Notes: generated from the letters alone by a model not told the origin. Counted from the stretch's first letter, positions 18,940 through 28,272 are shown. The stretch is DNA of 64,000 nt from Pelagibacterium lacus (GCF_003345525.1 NZ_QQNH01000004.1:1-64000); one strand, 5' to 3'. Translations and numbers: made by a program.

Positions 18940-19967
18940 AGCGAGCGGATCCATTCGCGCCAGGCGACGTCGCCGGCCTCATGCTCGGTGGAGCCGCCCG
19001 AGAGGGGGCTGGGGCTCTCGAAGCGGGATTCGGCGGGGGTGTGGTGATAGCGCCGGCGGAACGCACGGATGAAGCTGCTTTCCGACGCAAAGCCGATTTC
19101 AAGCGCAATGTCGATGATCTTGCGGTGGCGCTGACGCGGATTGCGCAGGATGGTCATCGCCGTGCCGAGCCGGCGGTTGCGGATGTAGCTCGCCACCCCG
19201 TCATAGGCGGCGAACAGGCGGTAGAGGCGAGCCCGCGAAATGCCGAAACTGGTGGCGATGCATGCAGCCCCCAGGTCGGGATCGGCGAGATGGTCGTCGA
19301 TGAATTGCTTGATGCGGGTTCCGATGGCGAGACCGACGGCGCTGCGGCCGGCCTCCACCGAATCCGGTGCTCCGTTGAGGGTCGCGGCGATGAGGGCGAG
19401 GGTCGGCGCCACGAGCGCCTGGCCGGATGCGTGGGTCAGCGACGCGGCATTGGCGTTGAGGCTGAGGATGTGGTTGCGCAACAGGATGGCGAGGGGATCG
19501 TCGGCGCAAACGGCGGTCAGGTGGCGGCCATCGGGATTGGTGATCAGCGGCGCGAGCAGGTTTCGCGGCACGAAGATGGCCAGGAGGTCGAAATCGCTGT
19601 TCCGGGAGGCGAGGGGCTGGGTGTTGTCGAAGACGCAGATATCGCCGGTGTTGAGGACGACCTCGCCCTTGCCGAGATCGGCGACGCAGCCGCCGCGCTG
19701 GAAAATCTGGATCATGTAATTGTCGAGGCCGTCCGCATCGGCCTTGCGCTTGTCGCGGGCGAAATGCTGCCGGTCGGCGACGCAGCGCATCTGGCTGACC
19801 GGCCCCAGCAGGAACCCCGCGACATCGACCTGGAAGGTGGCGGGATCGACCGTCTCGGGCAGGCGCGGCTCGTAGAGCACCGACAATTGTTCGCGCCAGG
19901 CTTCGAACCGGCGCCCCGGATGGAGGTAGCGGGTGGAAAATCTCGAATAGGGAAGATGGGAAGCCAT
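18930..19967 (-). CDS. AraC-family transcriptional regulator
   Basis: The 345-residue protein has an N-terminal domain of the AraC-binding-2 type (FQRGGCVADLGKGEVVLNTGDICVFD in pieces, about residues 95-125) and a C-terminal AraC helix-turn-helix pair from about residue 235 (SFGISRARLYRLFAAYDGV; IALEIGFASESSFIRAFRRRY). The inducer is unknown. Its 3' end overlaps pcaB by ten bases in convergent orientation, so the link to protocatechuate catabolism is only positional. The start at 19967 (MASHLPYSRF) begins at the domain; an earlier ATG adds ten residues. Confidence 0.85.
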   Translation of the reverse strand: MASHLPYSRFSTRYLHPGRRFEAWREQLSVLYEPRLPETVDPATFQVDVAGFLLGPVSQMRCVADRQHFARDKRKADADGLDNYMIQIFQRGGCVADLGKGEVVLNTGDICVFDNTQPLASRNSDFDLLAIFVPRNLLAPLITNPDGRHLTAVCADDPLAILLRNHILSLNANAASLTHASGQALVAPTLALIAATLNGAPDSVEAGRSAVGLAIGTRIKQFIDDHLADPDLGAACIATSFGISRARLYRLFAAYDGVASYIRNRRLGTAMTILRNPRQRHRKIIDIALEIGFASESSFIRAFRRRYHHTPAESRFESPSPLSGGSTEHEAGDVAWREWIRSLQA

Positions 19968-20024
19968 GCTCGCCCCCGATCGCTTCGTCAGCGCCAATCT
20001 AGGGAGCCCATGGCTAATCGAGGG

Positions 20025-20219
20025 TTAACGGGACCGGGACGAACACACCGCCTGGATATCCTCGAAGGTGAGGTCGAAGCCGATCTCCTGGGCGAAAGCT
20101 GCGATGGCCAGGAGGGCGTCCCCGGCATGCTTGCCTTCGGTTATGGCCAGAAACCGCGCCGTGAGGGTCTTGTCCGCACCCACGGTGGCAAAGAAGCTGG
20201 AGGCCGAGCCATTCGACAT
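20025..20219 (-). CDS. Small Nif11-like protein
   Basis: The predicted protein has 64 residues and begins MSNGSASSFFATVGADKTL. The pattern of a phenylalanine-led helix, a D-x-x-L turn and then AIAAFAQEIGFDLTFEDIQ resembles the Nif11 domain (A-x-x-x-GF-x-hydrophobic-T/S-x-E-D), found in nitrogen-fixation-linked small proteins and in leader peptides of some modified peptides. The tail VCSSRSR is very short and has no double-glycine cleavage site. AGGGA lies eight bases before the start codon, a good ribosome-binding site. No peptide-maturation or nif gene is nearby, so the function is open. An ATG six codons upstream is possible. Confidence 0.6.
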   Translation of the reverse strand: MSNGSASSFFATVGADKTLTARFLAITEGKHAGDALLAIAAFAQEIGFDLTFEDIQAVCSSRSR

Positions 20220-20407
20220 TGAGCAATCCCTTTTCAAATTTTTCGGGGGACTCTACAGGCCCGGCCCGCGCGCCGCCGTGCCGTTTGTCGCAAATCGATG
20301 TGCGGTTCGTCCCATTCATCGAAAGTCGGGTTTTCCCTCCGCCTTGAGATCGTCTAGGAGTGCCGCCATATAGGTGAAGGCCATTTCGACGTCCGGGGAG
20401 AGAGCAG

Positions 20408-21247
20408 ATGACCTATGCGAAAGGCGCCGCGGCGCCCGTGACGCCGCCGGATATCGCAGCGCGCAAGGGCGGCGCGCCGATCGTGTGCCTGACCGCCTAC
20501 ACCACCCCCATGGCGCAGATCGTCGACCGGCATTGCGACCTGGTCCTGGTCGGCGACAGCGTCGGCATGGTGATGCACGGCCTGCCCGACACGCTCGGGG
20601 TCACCATGGAGATGATGATCCTGCACGGCAAGGCGGTCCGCCGCGGGCTGGCCCATGCGCTGATGGTGATCGACCTGCCGTTCGGCGCCTATGAGGAAAG
20701 CCCGGAGCAGGCGTTCCGCAATGCGGCCATCCTGATGCGCGAGACAGGGGCGGGGGCGGTGAAGCTCGAGGGCGGCACCCATATGGCGCCGACCATCCGG
20801 CATATCGTGCAACGCGGCATCCCGGTGATGGGGCATATCGGACTCACGCCGCAATCGGTCAACGCGCTGGGCGGCTACAAGGTGCGGGGCCGGGGCGCCG
20901 AGGCGCAGGCCATTCTGCACGACGCGCAGGCGGTGGCGGAGGCCGGCGCCTTTTCCGTGGTCGCCGAAAAGATTCCCGATATCCTTGCCCGCCGCATCAC
21001 GTCCGACATCCGTATCCCCACCATCGGCATAGGCGCCTCGGCGGCGTGTGACGGGCAGATACTGGTGGTCGATGACATGCTGGGCATGTTCGCCGATTTC
21101 AAGCCGAAATTCGTCAAGCGTTATGCCAATCTCGCAGCCGACGCGGAGGCGGCGGTCGCGGCCTATGCCGCAGAGGTGCGCGAGCGGCAGTTTCCCTCCA
21201 GCGAGCACGTGTTCGGCGAAACGACCGCCAGCGCGAAGGGCGCCTGA
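20408..21247 (+). CDS. panB: 3-methyl-2-oxobutanoate hydroxymethyltransferase
   Basis: PanB transfers a hydroxymethyl group from 5,10-methylene-tetrahydrofolate to 3-methyl-2-oxobutanoate, the first committed step to pantothenate and coenzyme A. The 279-residue protein has the family segments [28 protein letters not shown] with the metal-binding Asp, [10 protein letters not shown], and the late [21 protein letters not shown] region. Its length is normal. A GGAGAG ribosome-binding sequence precedes the start. Its stop shares one base with the panC ATG. Confidence 0.96.
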   Translation: MTYAKGAAAPVTPPDIAARKGGAPIVCLTAYTTPMAQIVDRHCDLVLVGDSVGMVMHGLPDTLGVTMEMMILHGKAVRRGLAHALMVIDLPFGAYEESPEQAFRNAAILMRETGAGAVKLEGGTHMAPTIRHIVQRGIPVMGHIGLTPQSVNALGGYKVRGRGAEAQAILHDAQAVAEAGAFSVVAEKIPDILARRITSDIRIPTIGIGASAACDGQILVVDDMLGMFADFKPKFVKRYANLAADAEAAVAAYAAEVRERQFPSSEHVFGETTASAKGA

Positions 21248-22110
21248 TGGGCCTGCCGATCGTCAGAAGCGTTGCGGAACTGCGGGCGCAGGTGAGGCTC
21301 TGGCGCGGGGCGGGGGACAGGATCGGGCTCGTGCCGACCATGGGCGCGCTGCATGAAGGGCATTTGTCGCTGGTGCGGGCGGCACGGGGCAGGGCCGATC
21401 GGGTCATCGTCACCCTGTTCGTCAATCCCAGGCAGTTCAACAGCGCCGAGGATCTGCGCCTCTATCCGCGGAGCGAGGCCGAGGATGCGGCACGGCTGGA
21501 AACGGAAGGGGTCGATCTCCTCTTCGCCCCGGGCGTCGAGGCGATGTATCCGGAGGGGTTTTCGACCACGGTGTCGGTCAAAGGGGTCAGCGAGGGGCTG
21601 TGCGGCGCCCACCGGCCGGGGCATTTCGACGGCGTGGCGACGGTGGTCGCCAAACTTTTCCTGCAGTCCCAGGCCGATATCGCGGTGTTCGGCGAGAAGG
21701 ACTACCAGCAGCTCGCGGTGATCCGCCGCATGGCGCAGGATCTCGACATCCCCATCGAGATCATCGGCGCGTCCACCGTCCGGGCGGCGGACGGGCTGGC
21801 GCTTTCGTCGCGAAACGCCCGGCTGAGCCCGGAAGGACGGTCGCGGGCCGTCGCCCTCATCACCGCGCTGACCGCCGCCGCCGACCAACTGACGGGCGGG
21901 GCGGAGGCCGAACCCATTCTCGCGGCGGCGCGCCGGTCGATCCTCGAAGGGGGTTTCGGGGAGGTCGAATATCTCGAACTGCGCGATGCGGCCGATCTGG
22001 CACCTGTCCAGCGTGTGGACCGCTCGGCCGCCAGGCTGCTCGTTGCCGCCTGGATCGACGGGGTAAGGCTGATCGACAATGTGCCCGTATGGCCGGGCCC
22101 GGAAGCCTGA
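21247..22110 (+). CDS. panC: Pantothenate synthetase
   Basis: PanC joins pantoate and beta-alanine using ATP through a pantoyl-adenylate. The 287-residue protein has the nucleotidyltransferase signatures [15 protein letters not shown] (HxGH), FGEKDYQQL and the LSSRN loop that corresponds to KMSKS. The order panB-panC with a one-base overlap is common in proteobacteria; panD and panE are not seen here. The gene ends ten bases before the convergent MFS gene. Confidence 0.96.
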   Translation: MGLPIVRSVAELRAQVRLWRGAGDRIGLVPTMGALHEGHLSLVRAARGRADRVIVTLFVNPRQFNSAEDLRLYPRSEAEDAARLETEGVDLLFAPGVEAMYPEGFSTTVSVKGVSEGLCGAHRPGHFDGVATVVAKLFLQSQADIAVFGEKDYQQLAVIRRMAQDLDIPIEIIGASTVRAADGLALSSRNARLSPEGRSRAVALITALTAAADQLTGGAEAEPILAAARRSILEGGFGEVEYLELRDAADLAPVQRVDRSAARLLVAAWIDGVRLIDNVPVWPGPEA

Positions 22111-22119
22111 GCCTTCGAC

Positions 22120-23355
22120 TCAGATGCCCTGCGGCGGTTGCGGCGGGCGATCCGGGGCCAGGATGGGCGGGATGCGGTAGAGCTGCCAGGCGATCGCCAG
22201 CGTCACGAGGATGGCGCCGCCGGCAATGGCGACGACCCCCGGCCATCCGCCGTGCGACCATCCATAGCCACCGAAGGTGCCGATGACGCTCGACCCGGCA
22301 TAATAGGCGAGCAGATAAATGGCGCTGCCCTGTGCCCTTGCCGTCTGCGCCCGCCGCGCGACCCACGCGCTGGCGATGGAATGGGCGGCGAAAAAGCCGA
22401 AGGTCATCACGGCAATGCCGAAGACCACGGCCCATATGGCCGAGACCAGTGTCAGCACGATGCCCGACAGTGTCACGACGACCATGGGCCAGAACACCCG
22501 GCGCCGCCCCAGGCGCCCGGCGAGCGCGCCCATCCAGGCCGAGCCCAGCGTGCCCACCAGATAGACGATGAAGATCAGCGAAACCTGGCTCTGGGACAGG
22601 CTGTAGGGCGGGGCGAGCAGGCGAAAGCCGATATAATTGTAGATGGCGACGAAGCCGCCCATTAGAAGGAAGGCGGCGAGGAACAGGAGCGGCAGGGCCT
22701 TGTCCTTGAAGAGGTCCGCCACATTGGCGGCAAAAGTGGCGACGGTGAGCGTTCCGGTCGCCGAGCGGCGCGGGGCCGGCAGCAGGACGAAGAACAGGAT
22801 GGCGTTGACGACCACTACGGCGGACAGGGCGAACAGCGCGATGCGCCAGTCGAAATGATCGGCGAGAAAGCCGACCAGCAGCCGCCCGGCCATGCCGCCC
22901 ATCGCCGAGCCGCCGATGAACAGGCCCATGCCGAAGCCCAGCGCTTCGGTGGACATCTCCTCGGCGAGATAGACCATGGCGATGGCCGGCACGCCGCAGA
23001 CCGCGACCCCGAGCAGCGCCCGCAATCCGACCAGCGGCCACCAGGCCTGCATCATCGGAATGGCGAGCCCGATCAGCGCGGTTGCGACCATGGTGGCCAT
23101 CATCAGCGATTTGCGGTCGAAGCGATTGCCGAGCCAACTGACGACCACGAGGCTGACGGCCAGCGTGCCCGTGGTGGCCGAGACGGCAAAGGAACTGGTG
23201 GCCGCGTCGAGGTCGAATTCGGTAGCCAGCAGGGGCAGAATCGGTTGAACGGAATAGACGGACGCAAATACCGAGAAGGCGGCGAGGAACAGGGCGATCG
23301 ACGCGCGCCAGTAGTCGGGGCTGTTGCGTTCGATGCCGGAGGAGGTGGGAGGCAT
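22120..23355 (-). CDS. MFS transporter, probable drug or metabolite exporter
   Basis: A 411-residue protein with about twelve membrane helices. The loop between helices 2 and 3 reads GNRFDRKSLMM and the matching loop in the second half GRLGRRRVFWPM, both forms of the major facilitator signature. The overall pattern (VYSVQPILPLLATEFDLD at helix 1) is that of the YnfM/arabinose-efflux-like group of proton antiporters. The substrate cannot be told. Nothing ties it to the neighbouring panC or fbp. The start is uncertain because no clear ribosome-binding site precedes the chosen ATG. Confidence 0.85.
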   Translation of the reverse strand: MPPTSSGIERNSPDYWRASIALFLAAFSVFASVYSVQPILPLLATEFDLDAATSSFAVSATTGTLAVSLVVVSWLGNRFDRKSLMMATMVATALIGLAIPMMQAWWPLVGLRALLGVAVCGVPAIAMVYLAEEMSTEALGFGMGLFIGGSAMGGMAGRLLVGFLADHFDWRIALFALSAVVVVNAILFFVLLPAPRRSATGTLTVATFAANVADLFKDKALPLLFLAAFLLMGGFVAIYNYIGFRLLAPPYSLSQSQVSLIFIVYLVGTLGSAWMGALAGRLGRRRVFWPMVVVTLSGIVLTLVSAIWAVVFGIAVMTFGFFAAHSIASAWVARRAQTARAQGSAIYLLAYYAGSSVIGTFGGYGWSHGGWPGVVAIAGGAILVTLAIAWQLYRIPPILAPDRPPQPPQGI

Positions 23356-23511
23356 GGGAGCTACCGCAGGAGTGGGGCGGCCATGGTCTCTCAACTTTTC
23401 CGGGCGCACAAGCGGGATGGCTGGGGCCGGACCTAGGACTTTTGTCGCTCTCGACTTCGCGCCGCCGGCTGGTATCGGGGGCGCACCATCGCAATTGCCA
23501 GGAGCCTGAAC

Positions 23512-24492
23512 ATGTCGCTTTCGTTGACGGACTGGATCAAGACCTCGGGCGTGTCCTCTGAAATCGGGACGGTTTTCGAACTGGTGGCTGGTTGTGCCAT
23601 CGATATCGTCGATGCGCTGCGCGCGGCCGCGCTGGCGGGGGACACCGCTTCCATCCAGGCGGTGAACGTCCAGGGCGAGGAGCAGAAAAAGCTCGACGTG
23701 GTCGCCAATGACATTTTCCTGGCAAAGGGGCGGGAGAGCGGTGTCCTCGCGGCCATGGTGTCCGAAGAACTCGAGGATATCGTGGTGGTCGAGGGCTCGG
23801 AAGGCCGGCTGGCGCTGATCTTCGATCCCCTGGACGGGTCCTCCAATCTCGAAGTCAACGGCGCGGTCGGCTCTATCTTCTCGGTGCTCGATCTCGGAGG
23901 GGCGGGGCCCGTCACCGAGCGGGACGTGCTGCAGTCCGGCCGCCGGCAGGTCGCGGCGGGCTATGTGCTCTACGGTCCGGCGACGCTCCTCGTGCTGACG
24001 ACCGGCCGGGGCGTGACCATTTTCAGCCTCGACGAGGCGGCGGAGCGGTTCGCGCTGGTGCGCGACGGTCTGCGCATACCCGAGGAAGCGGCCGAATTTT
24101 CCATCAACGCCTCGCGGCGCGGCAAGTGGTATCGGCCGACCGCCGATTTCATCGAGGCCTGCCTCGCGGGCACGTCCGGTCCGTTCGGCAAGAGCTACAA
24201 TATGCGCTGGTGCGCGGCCATGGTCGCCGACCTGCACCGCATCCTGTGCCGCGGCGGCATCTTCCTCTATCCGGAAGACGAGGGGACCCGGGACAAGGGC
24301 GGGCGGCTGCGGCTGCTCTATGAAGCCAACCCTATGAGCATGATCGTCGAGGCGGCGGGGGGCGCCTCCTCGACCGGCACGCAGGCCATTCTCGACGTGG
24401 AGCCCAGCGGGCTGCATCAGCGGATCGGGGTGATCATCGGCTCGAAACGGGAAGTGGCGCGCGCGACGGCGCTCTATGGCAAAGAGGGTTAG
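23512..24492 (+). CDS. fbp: Fructose-1,6-bisphosphatase, class I
   Basis: FBPase hydrolyses fructose 1,6-bisphosphate to fructose 6-phosphate in gluconeogenesis. The 326-residue protein has the class I metal-binding signature FDPLDGSSNLEVNGAVGSIF in its usual place (residues about 104-123), preceded by the SEE triad (MVSEELEDI), and the late substrate loop SYNMRWCAAMVADLHRIL. It is monocistronic here and is not with Calvin-cycle genes, so a gluconeogenic role is likely. That fits growth on aromatic acids broken down through the adjacent pca pathway. Confidence 0.93.
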   Translation: MSLSLTDWIKTSGVSSEIGTVFELVAGCAIDIVDALRAAALAGDTASIQAVNVQGEEQKKLDVVANDIFLAKGRESGVLAAMVSEELEDIVVVEGSEGRLALIFDPLDGSSNLEVNGAVGSIFSVLDLGGAGPVTERDVLQSGRRQVAAGYVLYGPATLLVLTTGRGVTIFSLDEAAERFALVRDGLRIPEEAAEFSINASRRGKWYRPTADFIEACLAGTSGPFGKSYNMRWCAAMVADLHRILCRGGIFLYPEDEGTRDKGGRLRLLYEANPMSMIVEAAGGASSTGTQAILDVEPSGLHQRIGVIIGSKREVARATALYGKEG

Positions 24493-24637
24493 CGCGGCGT
24501 AAATCCTGCCATCGTGTTTTTCATATACTGCGTAAGTTTACTGAAAATCCATTCCGATACTGTGTGATCTGCTTACGGTCGAACACTTCCGGCCGTCTTG
24601 TCGTGAAAATGCCCGGCGCTCCGGCGCCGAGACAAAC

Positions 24638-25885
24638 ATGGTCAGGCAGATGGGACGCAGACTACGGGATTTCCTTCGTCGGGACGATGGCGTCGTCGCG
24701 GTGATCTTCGCGGTGATGGCCATTCCCTTCATCGCCATGGCGGGCTGGGCGGTCGATTACCTGCGCATCCAGCATGTGCGCCAGTTCCTGCAGGCCGAGG
24801 TGGATTCGGCGGCGCTCGATGCGACCTACAAGAGCGATCCCAAGGCGGCCGCGGGAAGCTGGGAGGATGCCCAATGGGATTTGGTCCGCACGGCAACGCT
24901 CGCGGAGATCGGCCGGACCTATCAGGGGAACTGGGCGTCCAATGTCGAACTGGACCGGGAATGGATCGTGCAGCAGTTCACGGTTCGCGTGAGCGCGAGC
25001 GCTGATGTGCCGCTGGCCTTCATAAACCTGCTGCCGGGCATCGACGACACGCAGCGGGTGACGGTTTCGGCGGTGGCGCAGGCGTCCGAGCCCGATCTCA
25101 TCTATAGCCCACCCGAATTCACCGCGCTGGAATTCGAGGCATGGGACTTCAATCGGATCTGGCTCTATTGCTATTGGCCGGATCGCCCGCTGAACGATCC
25201 CCTGCTTCCCCGGCGCACCCAGATGGTGCCCATCGCCGATAATGGCGGGTCCGAGTTCACGCCCGATCCGGGCAGCCCGATCGAAGACGTGCCGATCCAA
25301 GACAGCGTCTTGCGTACGCAATATGAAAACAGAACCATGTGGGGCGTGGATCAGCTCGATACCCAGGAGGAGGGAGTCTGGCGGCAGATCAAAGGCGGAA
25401 GCATCGGGCAGCGCAAATACACCTATCTGATGCCACAATGTCCGCGCGGTTCGCATCTGAGCATGCGGCTGGAGAACGTGATCAACGCCCTGGAGGATGT
25501 CCGCCAACGCCGAACTACCGCCGATCGCTGGGACAGGGGCGGGACCCGCAATAATTACTATTCCGATACGGTTTCCGAGCGGGGCAAGGCGGACGAGCAC
25601 CGGGGCCTTGCGTCCTTCACCATCGTCGAAACGATCATTTGCGACACCCTTCGGGAATGCAAGGAGCCGCCGAGCAAGGGCGGCCTGATCCCGCCGCGGC
25701 AGACCGGGCGAACGCCCCAGACGGCGACGGAAGGGTGCTCCTATGGACGCTACATGTATTACGGCTGGGAAGATCGTCCGCCCGAGCGCGGCGGTTCGGA
25801 CCGGGACTATGACGATATCCGTGTGATCATGGCCTGCCCGGAAGAGGTGCCGTCCGGCGAGCGGAACGCCCGATTGATCGGATAA
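24638..25885 (+). CDS. TadG-like putative Flp pilus-assembly / surface protein
   Basis: A 415-residue protein. The N-terminus has a basic stretch, then DDGVVAVIFAVMAIPFIAMAGWAVDYLRI, the single membrane anchor of the TadE/TadG-like family (putative Flp pilus-assembly TadG N-terminal domain). The remainder is predicted extracytoplasmic, rich in charged and aromatic residues, with paired cysteines in the last 60 residues. TadG-like proteins usually accompany tad pilus genes, but none are here, so this is a solitary copy. A strong stem-loop terminator follows at 25904-25942. The start could also be the ATG at 24650 (MGRRLRD). Confidence 0.7.
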   Translation: MVRQMGRRLRDFLRRDDGVVAVIFAVMAIPFIAMAGWAVDYLRIQHVRQFLQAEVDSAALDATYKSDPKAAAGSWEDAQWDLVRTATLAEIGRTYQGNWASNVELDREWIVQQFTVRVSASADVPLAFINLLPGIDDTQRVTVSAVAQASEPDLIYSPPEFTALEFEAWDFNRIWLYCYWPDRPLNDPLLPRRTQMVPIADNGGSEFTPDPGSPIEDVPIQDSVLRTQYENRTMWGVDQLDTQEEGVWRQIKGGSIGQRKYTYLMPQCPRGSHLSMRLENVINALEDVRQRRTTADRWDRGGTRNNYYSDTVSERGKADEHRGLASFTIVETIICDTLRECKEPPSKGGLIPPRQTGRTPQTATEGCSYGRYMYYGWEDRPPERGGSDRDYDDIRVIMACPEEVPSGERNARLIG

Positions 25886-25903
25886 GTGGAATTGCTCTCA
25901 AGG

Positions 25904-25942
25904 GAGCGGGCAAGAGGCGAGGGGCCGCTTGCCCGCTCTTTT
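25904..25942 (+). terminator. Rho-independent terminator after the TadG-like gene
   Basis: GAGCGGGCAAG (25904-25914) and CTTGCCCGCTC (25928-25938) form a perfect 11-bp stem with a 13-base loop, followed by TTTT. It separates the TadG-like gene from tuf. Confidence 0.85.
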
Positions 25943-25986
25943 GCATGGGCGGGGCGGGGCCGAAACCGGCGCGACGGAAAAAGCAC

Positions 25987-26015
25987 TTGTTTATGCCCGC
26001 CCAACCGGGTAAACG
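25987..26015 (+). promoter_or_regulatory. Putative tuf promoter
   Basis: TTGTTT (25987-25992) and TAAACG (26010-26015) are 17 bases apart, a fair match to a sigma-70-type promoter, placed between the terminator and the tuf start with a leader of about 30 bases. Confidence 0.4.
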
Positions 26016-26053
26016 CCCGGCAGTTTTAACTTCTAGATTACGGTTGTGAGCAC

Positions 26054-27244
26054 ATGGGCAAGGAAAAATTCACCCGCAACAAGCCGCACGTTAACATTGG
26101 CACGATTGGTCACGTTGACCATGGCAAGACGTCTCTGACGGCAGCGATCACGAAGGTTCTGGCAGAGACGGGTGGTGCGACGTTCTCGGCTTACGACCAG
26201 ATCGACAAGGCTCCCGAGGAGAAGGCGCGCGGGATCACCATTTCGACCTCGCATGTTGAGTATGAGACGGAGAACCGTCACTACGCGCATGTGGACTGCC
26301 CTGGCCACGCTGACTATGTGAAGAACATGATCACGGGTGCGGCGCAGATGGACGGCGCGATCCTAGTGGTTTCGGCGGCCGACGGCCCGATGCCGCAGAC
26401 GCGCGAGCACATCCTGCTCTCGCGCCAGGTCGGCGTTCCGGCGCTTGTGGTGTTCCTCAACAAGGTCGACCAGGTGGACGACGAGGAACTGCTCGAGCTG
26501 GTCGAGCTGGAAGTGCGCGAGCTCTTGAGCTCGTACGAATTCCCCGGCGACGACGTTCCGATCGTCAAGGGCTCGGCGCTGATGGCGCTCGAGGACAAGC
26601 GCCCCGAGATCGGCCATGACGCGGTTCTGGAGCTGATGCGCCAGGTTGACGCCTATATCCCGACCCCGGAGCGTCCCAAGGACCTTCCGTTCCTGATGCC
26701 GGTCGAGGACGTGTTCTCGATCTCGGGCCGTGGCACGGTTGTGACCGGTCGCGTCGAGCGCGGCATCGTCAAGGTGGGCGAGGAAGTCGAGATCGTCGGG
26801 ATCAAGCCGACGCTCAAGACGACGGTGACCGGCGTCGAGATGTTCCGCAAGCTGCTCGATTCGGGTGAGGCCGGCGACAATATCGGCGCGCTGATCCGCG
26901 GCATCGACCGCACCCAGGTCGAGCGTGGTCAGGTTCTGTGCAAGCCCGGTTCGGTGACCCCGCACACCAAGTTCGTTGCGGAAGCCTATATCCTGACCAA
27001 GGAAGAGGGCGGCCGTCATACCCCGTTCTTCACCAATTACCGTCCCCAGTTCTATTTCCGGACGACGGACGTGACGGGTGTTGTGACGCTCAAGGAAGGC
27101 GTCGAGATGGTGATGCCGGGCGACAACGTGGAGATGAACGTGGAACTGATCGTTCCGATCGCCATGGAAGAAAAGCTGCGCTTCGCGATCCGCGAAGGCG
27201 GCCGTACCGTCGGCGCCGGCGTCGTCTCCAAGATCGTCGAGTAA
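26054..27244 (+). CDS. tuf: Elongation factor Tu, copy 1
   Basis: EF-Tu carries aminoacyl-tRNA to the ribosome as the GTP complex. The 396-residue protein has the GTP-binding motifs [18 protein letters not shown] and NKVDQVDD, and full domains II and III. The coding sequence looks identical, base for base, to copy 2 at 44373-45563, while the flanks diverge directly outside the gene; this is typical of gene conversion between tuf copies. It stands alone, followed by a strong terminator and then tRNA-Trp. Confidence 0.98.
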   Translation: MGKEKFTRNKPHVNIGTIGHVDHGKTSLTAAITKVLAETGGATFSAYDQIDKAPEEKARGITISTSHVEYETENRHYAHVDCPGHADYVKNMITGAAQMDGAILVVSAADGPMPQTREHILLSRQVGVPALVVFLNKVDQVDDEELLELVELEVRELLSSYEFPGDDVPIVKGSALMALEDKRPEIGHDAVLELMRQVDAYIPTPERPKDLPFLMPVEDVFSISGRGTVVTGRVERGIVKVGEEVEIVGIKPTLKTTVTGVEMFRKLLDSGEAGDNIGALIRGIDRTQVERGQVLCKPGSVTPHTKFVAEAYILTKEEGGRHTPFFTNYRPQFYFRTTDVTGVVTLKEGVEMVMPGDNVEMNVELIVPIAMEEKLRFAIREGGRTVGAGVVSKIVE

Positions 27245-27270
27245 TCCCGGACCCCTCCGGTTCGAATGCA

Positions 27271-27304
27271 AAAAGGGCGGCCATCTGGCCGCCCTTTCTT
27301 TTTT
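27271..27304 (+). terminator. Rho-independent terminator of tuf copy 1
   Basis: AAAGGGCGGCC (27272-27282) pairs perfectly with GGCCGCCCTTT (27287-27297) around an ATCT loop, followed by CTTTTTT. Confidence 0.93.
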
Positions 27305-27365
27305 ATAATTCAGCCCCGAGGGACTTGCCTCGGGACCGCTTTGCGATTAGATCAACCGCCAATGC

Positions 27366-27441
27366 AGGGGTGTAGCTCAGTTGGTAGAGCATCGGTCTCC
27401 AAAACCGAGGGCCGGGGGTTCGAGTCCCTCCGCCCCTGCCA
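27366..27441 (+). tRNA. tRNA-Trp (anticodon CCA)
   Basis: The 76 bases fold into a full cloverleaf. The acceptor arm AGGGGTG pairs with CGCCCCT, the D-arm contains TAGCTCAGTTGGTAGAGC, the anticodon stem TCGGT/ACCGA holds the loop CTCCAAA with anticodon CCA, and the T-arm contains GGTTCGAGTCC. The discriminator G and the 3' CCA are encoded. A tRNA-Trp between tuf and secE-nusG is the classical proteobacterial place, though here rnk intervenes. Confidence 0.97.
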
Positions 27442-27468
27442 GTTTTCCAACAAATCGTCAGAACTGCC

Positions 27469-27936
27469 TCACGCCGCGAACGGGCCGGGATCTTCCGGGG
27501 TTTCGGGCGCGCTCGCCCGCTGTTGCGGCCGGCCGGCGTCGTAGGAGCCGCCGAAGACGGCGATGACCTTGAGCTGCAATTCGCGTCCGTCGGTCGCGGT
27601 CCAACCGATGGACTGGCCCGGCTTGAGGCCGAGCAGGGCGGTACCGATCGGGGTCAGCACGGAAATGGCGCCCGAGGCGATGTCGGCATCGGCGGGATAG
27701 ACCAGTCGCACGGTGCGCGGGGCCTCGCCGGCGATGCTGTAGCTGACCGTGGCGCCCATGCGGACGACATTGGCGGGCAGCGTTTCGGTCTCGGCGATGG
27801 TGGCGCGTTCGAGCTCACCGATCAGGTCTTCTCCCGTCTCGGTGTTGGCGGCGCTGGCCAGCTTGCTGAGAATGATGAAGTCATCGCGACTGACGACGAT
27901 TTCGGGAAGGGCGCCGTCGACTTGAAAAAGGCTCAT
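27469..27936 (-). CDS. rnk: Regulator of nucleoside diphosphate kinase (GreA/Rnk family)
   Basis: The 155-residue protein has a short N-terminal part (PEIVVSRDDFIILSKLA) and a C-terminal GreA/GreB-type FKBP-like domain. The latter has VRMGATVSYSIAG and the LTPIGTALLGLKPGQSIGW signature. Rnk-type proteins bind RNA polymerase near the secondary channel but lack the long GreA coiled coil, as here. The ATG at 27936 has GGAG eight bases upstream; an ATG four codons earlier lacks this. It lies antisense between tRNA-Trp and secE, an unusual insertion into this conserved region. Confidence 0.85.
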   Translation of the reverse strand: MSLFQVDGALPEIVVSRDDFIILSKLASAANTETGEDLIGELERATIAETETLPANVVRMGATVSYSIAGEAPRTVRLVYPADADIASGAISVLTPIGTALLGLKPGQSIGWTATDGRELQLKVIAVFGGSYDAGRPQQRASAPETPEDPGPFAA

Positions 27937-28039
27937 GGGGTTCTCCATGGGTGGTTGACCCGCGGCAAGACGGGCGGGAGCTGAATGAGTGAGGTTTGAA
28001 GGGCGTCTGGATGATCGGAGCGTATGGGGCTCATGATGA

Positions 28040-28075
28040 CCCTAAGGTCATGCGACGCCTGGCATGACCTTAGGG
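28040..28075. repeat. Perfect 13-base inverted repeat upstream of rnk
   Basis: CCCTAAGGTCATG (28040-28052) and CATGACCTTAGGG (28063-28075) are exact inverted copies around a 10-base spacer, centred about 120 bases before the rnk start and 300 bases before secE. No T-run follows on either strand, so it is not a classical terminator. It could be an operator or a 5'-UTR stem-loop. The rest of the 423-base gap between rnk and secE holds the candidate promoter at 28244-28272 and no convincing gene. Confidence 0.6.
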
Positions 28076-28243
28076 CCGCGCTCCCGTGACGGGATGTTCG
28101 CGGCGGACGAGACGGCTGATCTGATCCTTGGACATCATCATGACAAATAAGGTAGGCTGTTACGGCAAAAAGTCAATCTATGGCGCAAGCCGGCGATCCG
28201 GGGTACAAGCGGCGCCCCCGCGCAAAAAAGATTGGCCGTGCCC

Positions 28244-28272
28244 TTGCGTTCGGGCGGCTCAGCGTCTAGATA
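28244..28272 (+). promoter_or_regulatory. Putative secE-nusG promoter
   Basis: TTGCGT (28244-28249) and TAGATA (28267-28272) are exactly 17 bases apart, a good sigma-70-type match. The start site would be near 28279, about 80 bases before secE. Confidence 0.5.

Noticed and set aside
23433-23511. EcfG-type promoter before fbp and other single genes
   Set aside because: No GGAAC-N16/17-CGTT pair was found in the spacers before fbp, rnk, panB or the Do-like protease gene.
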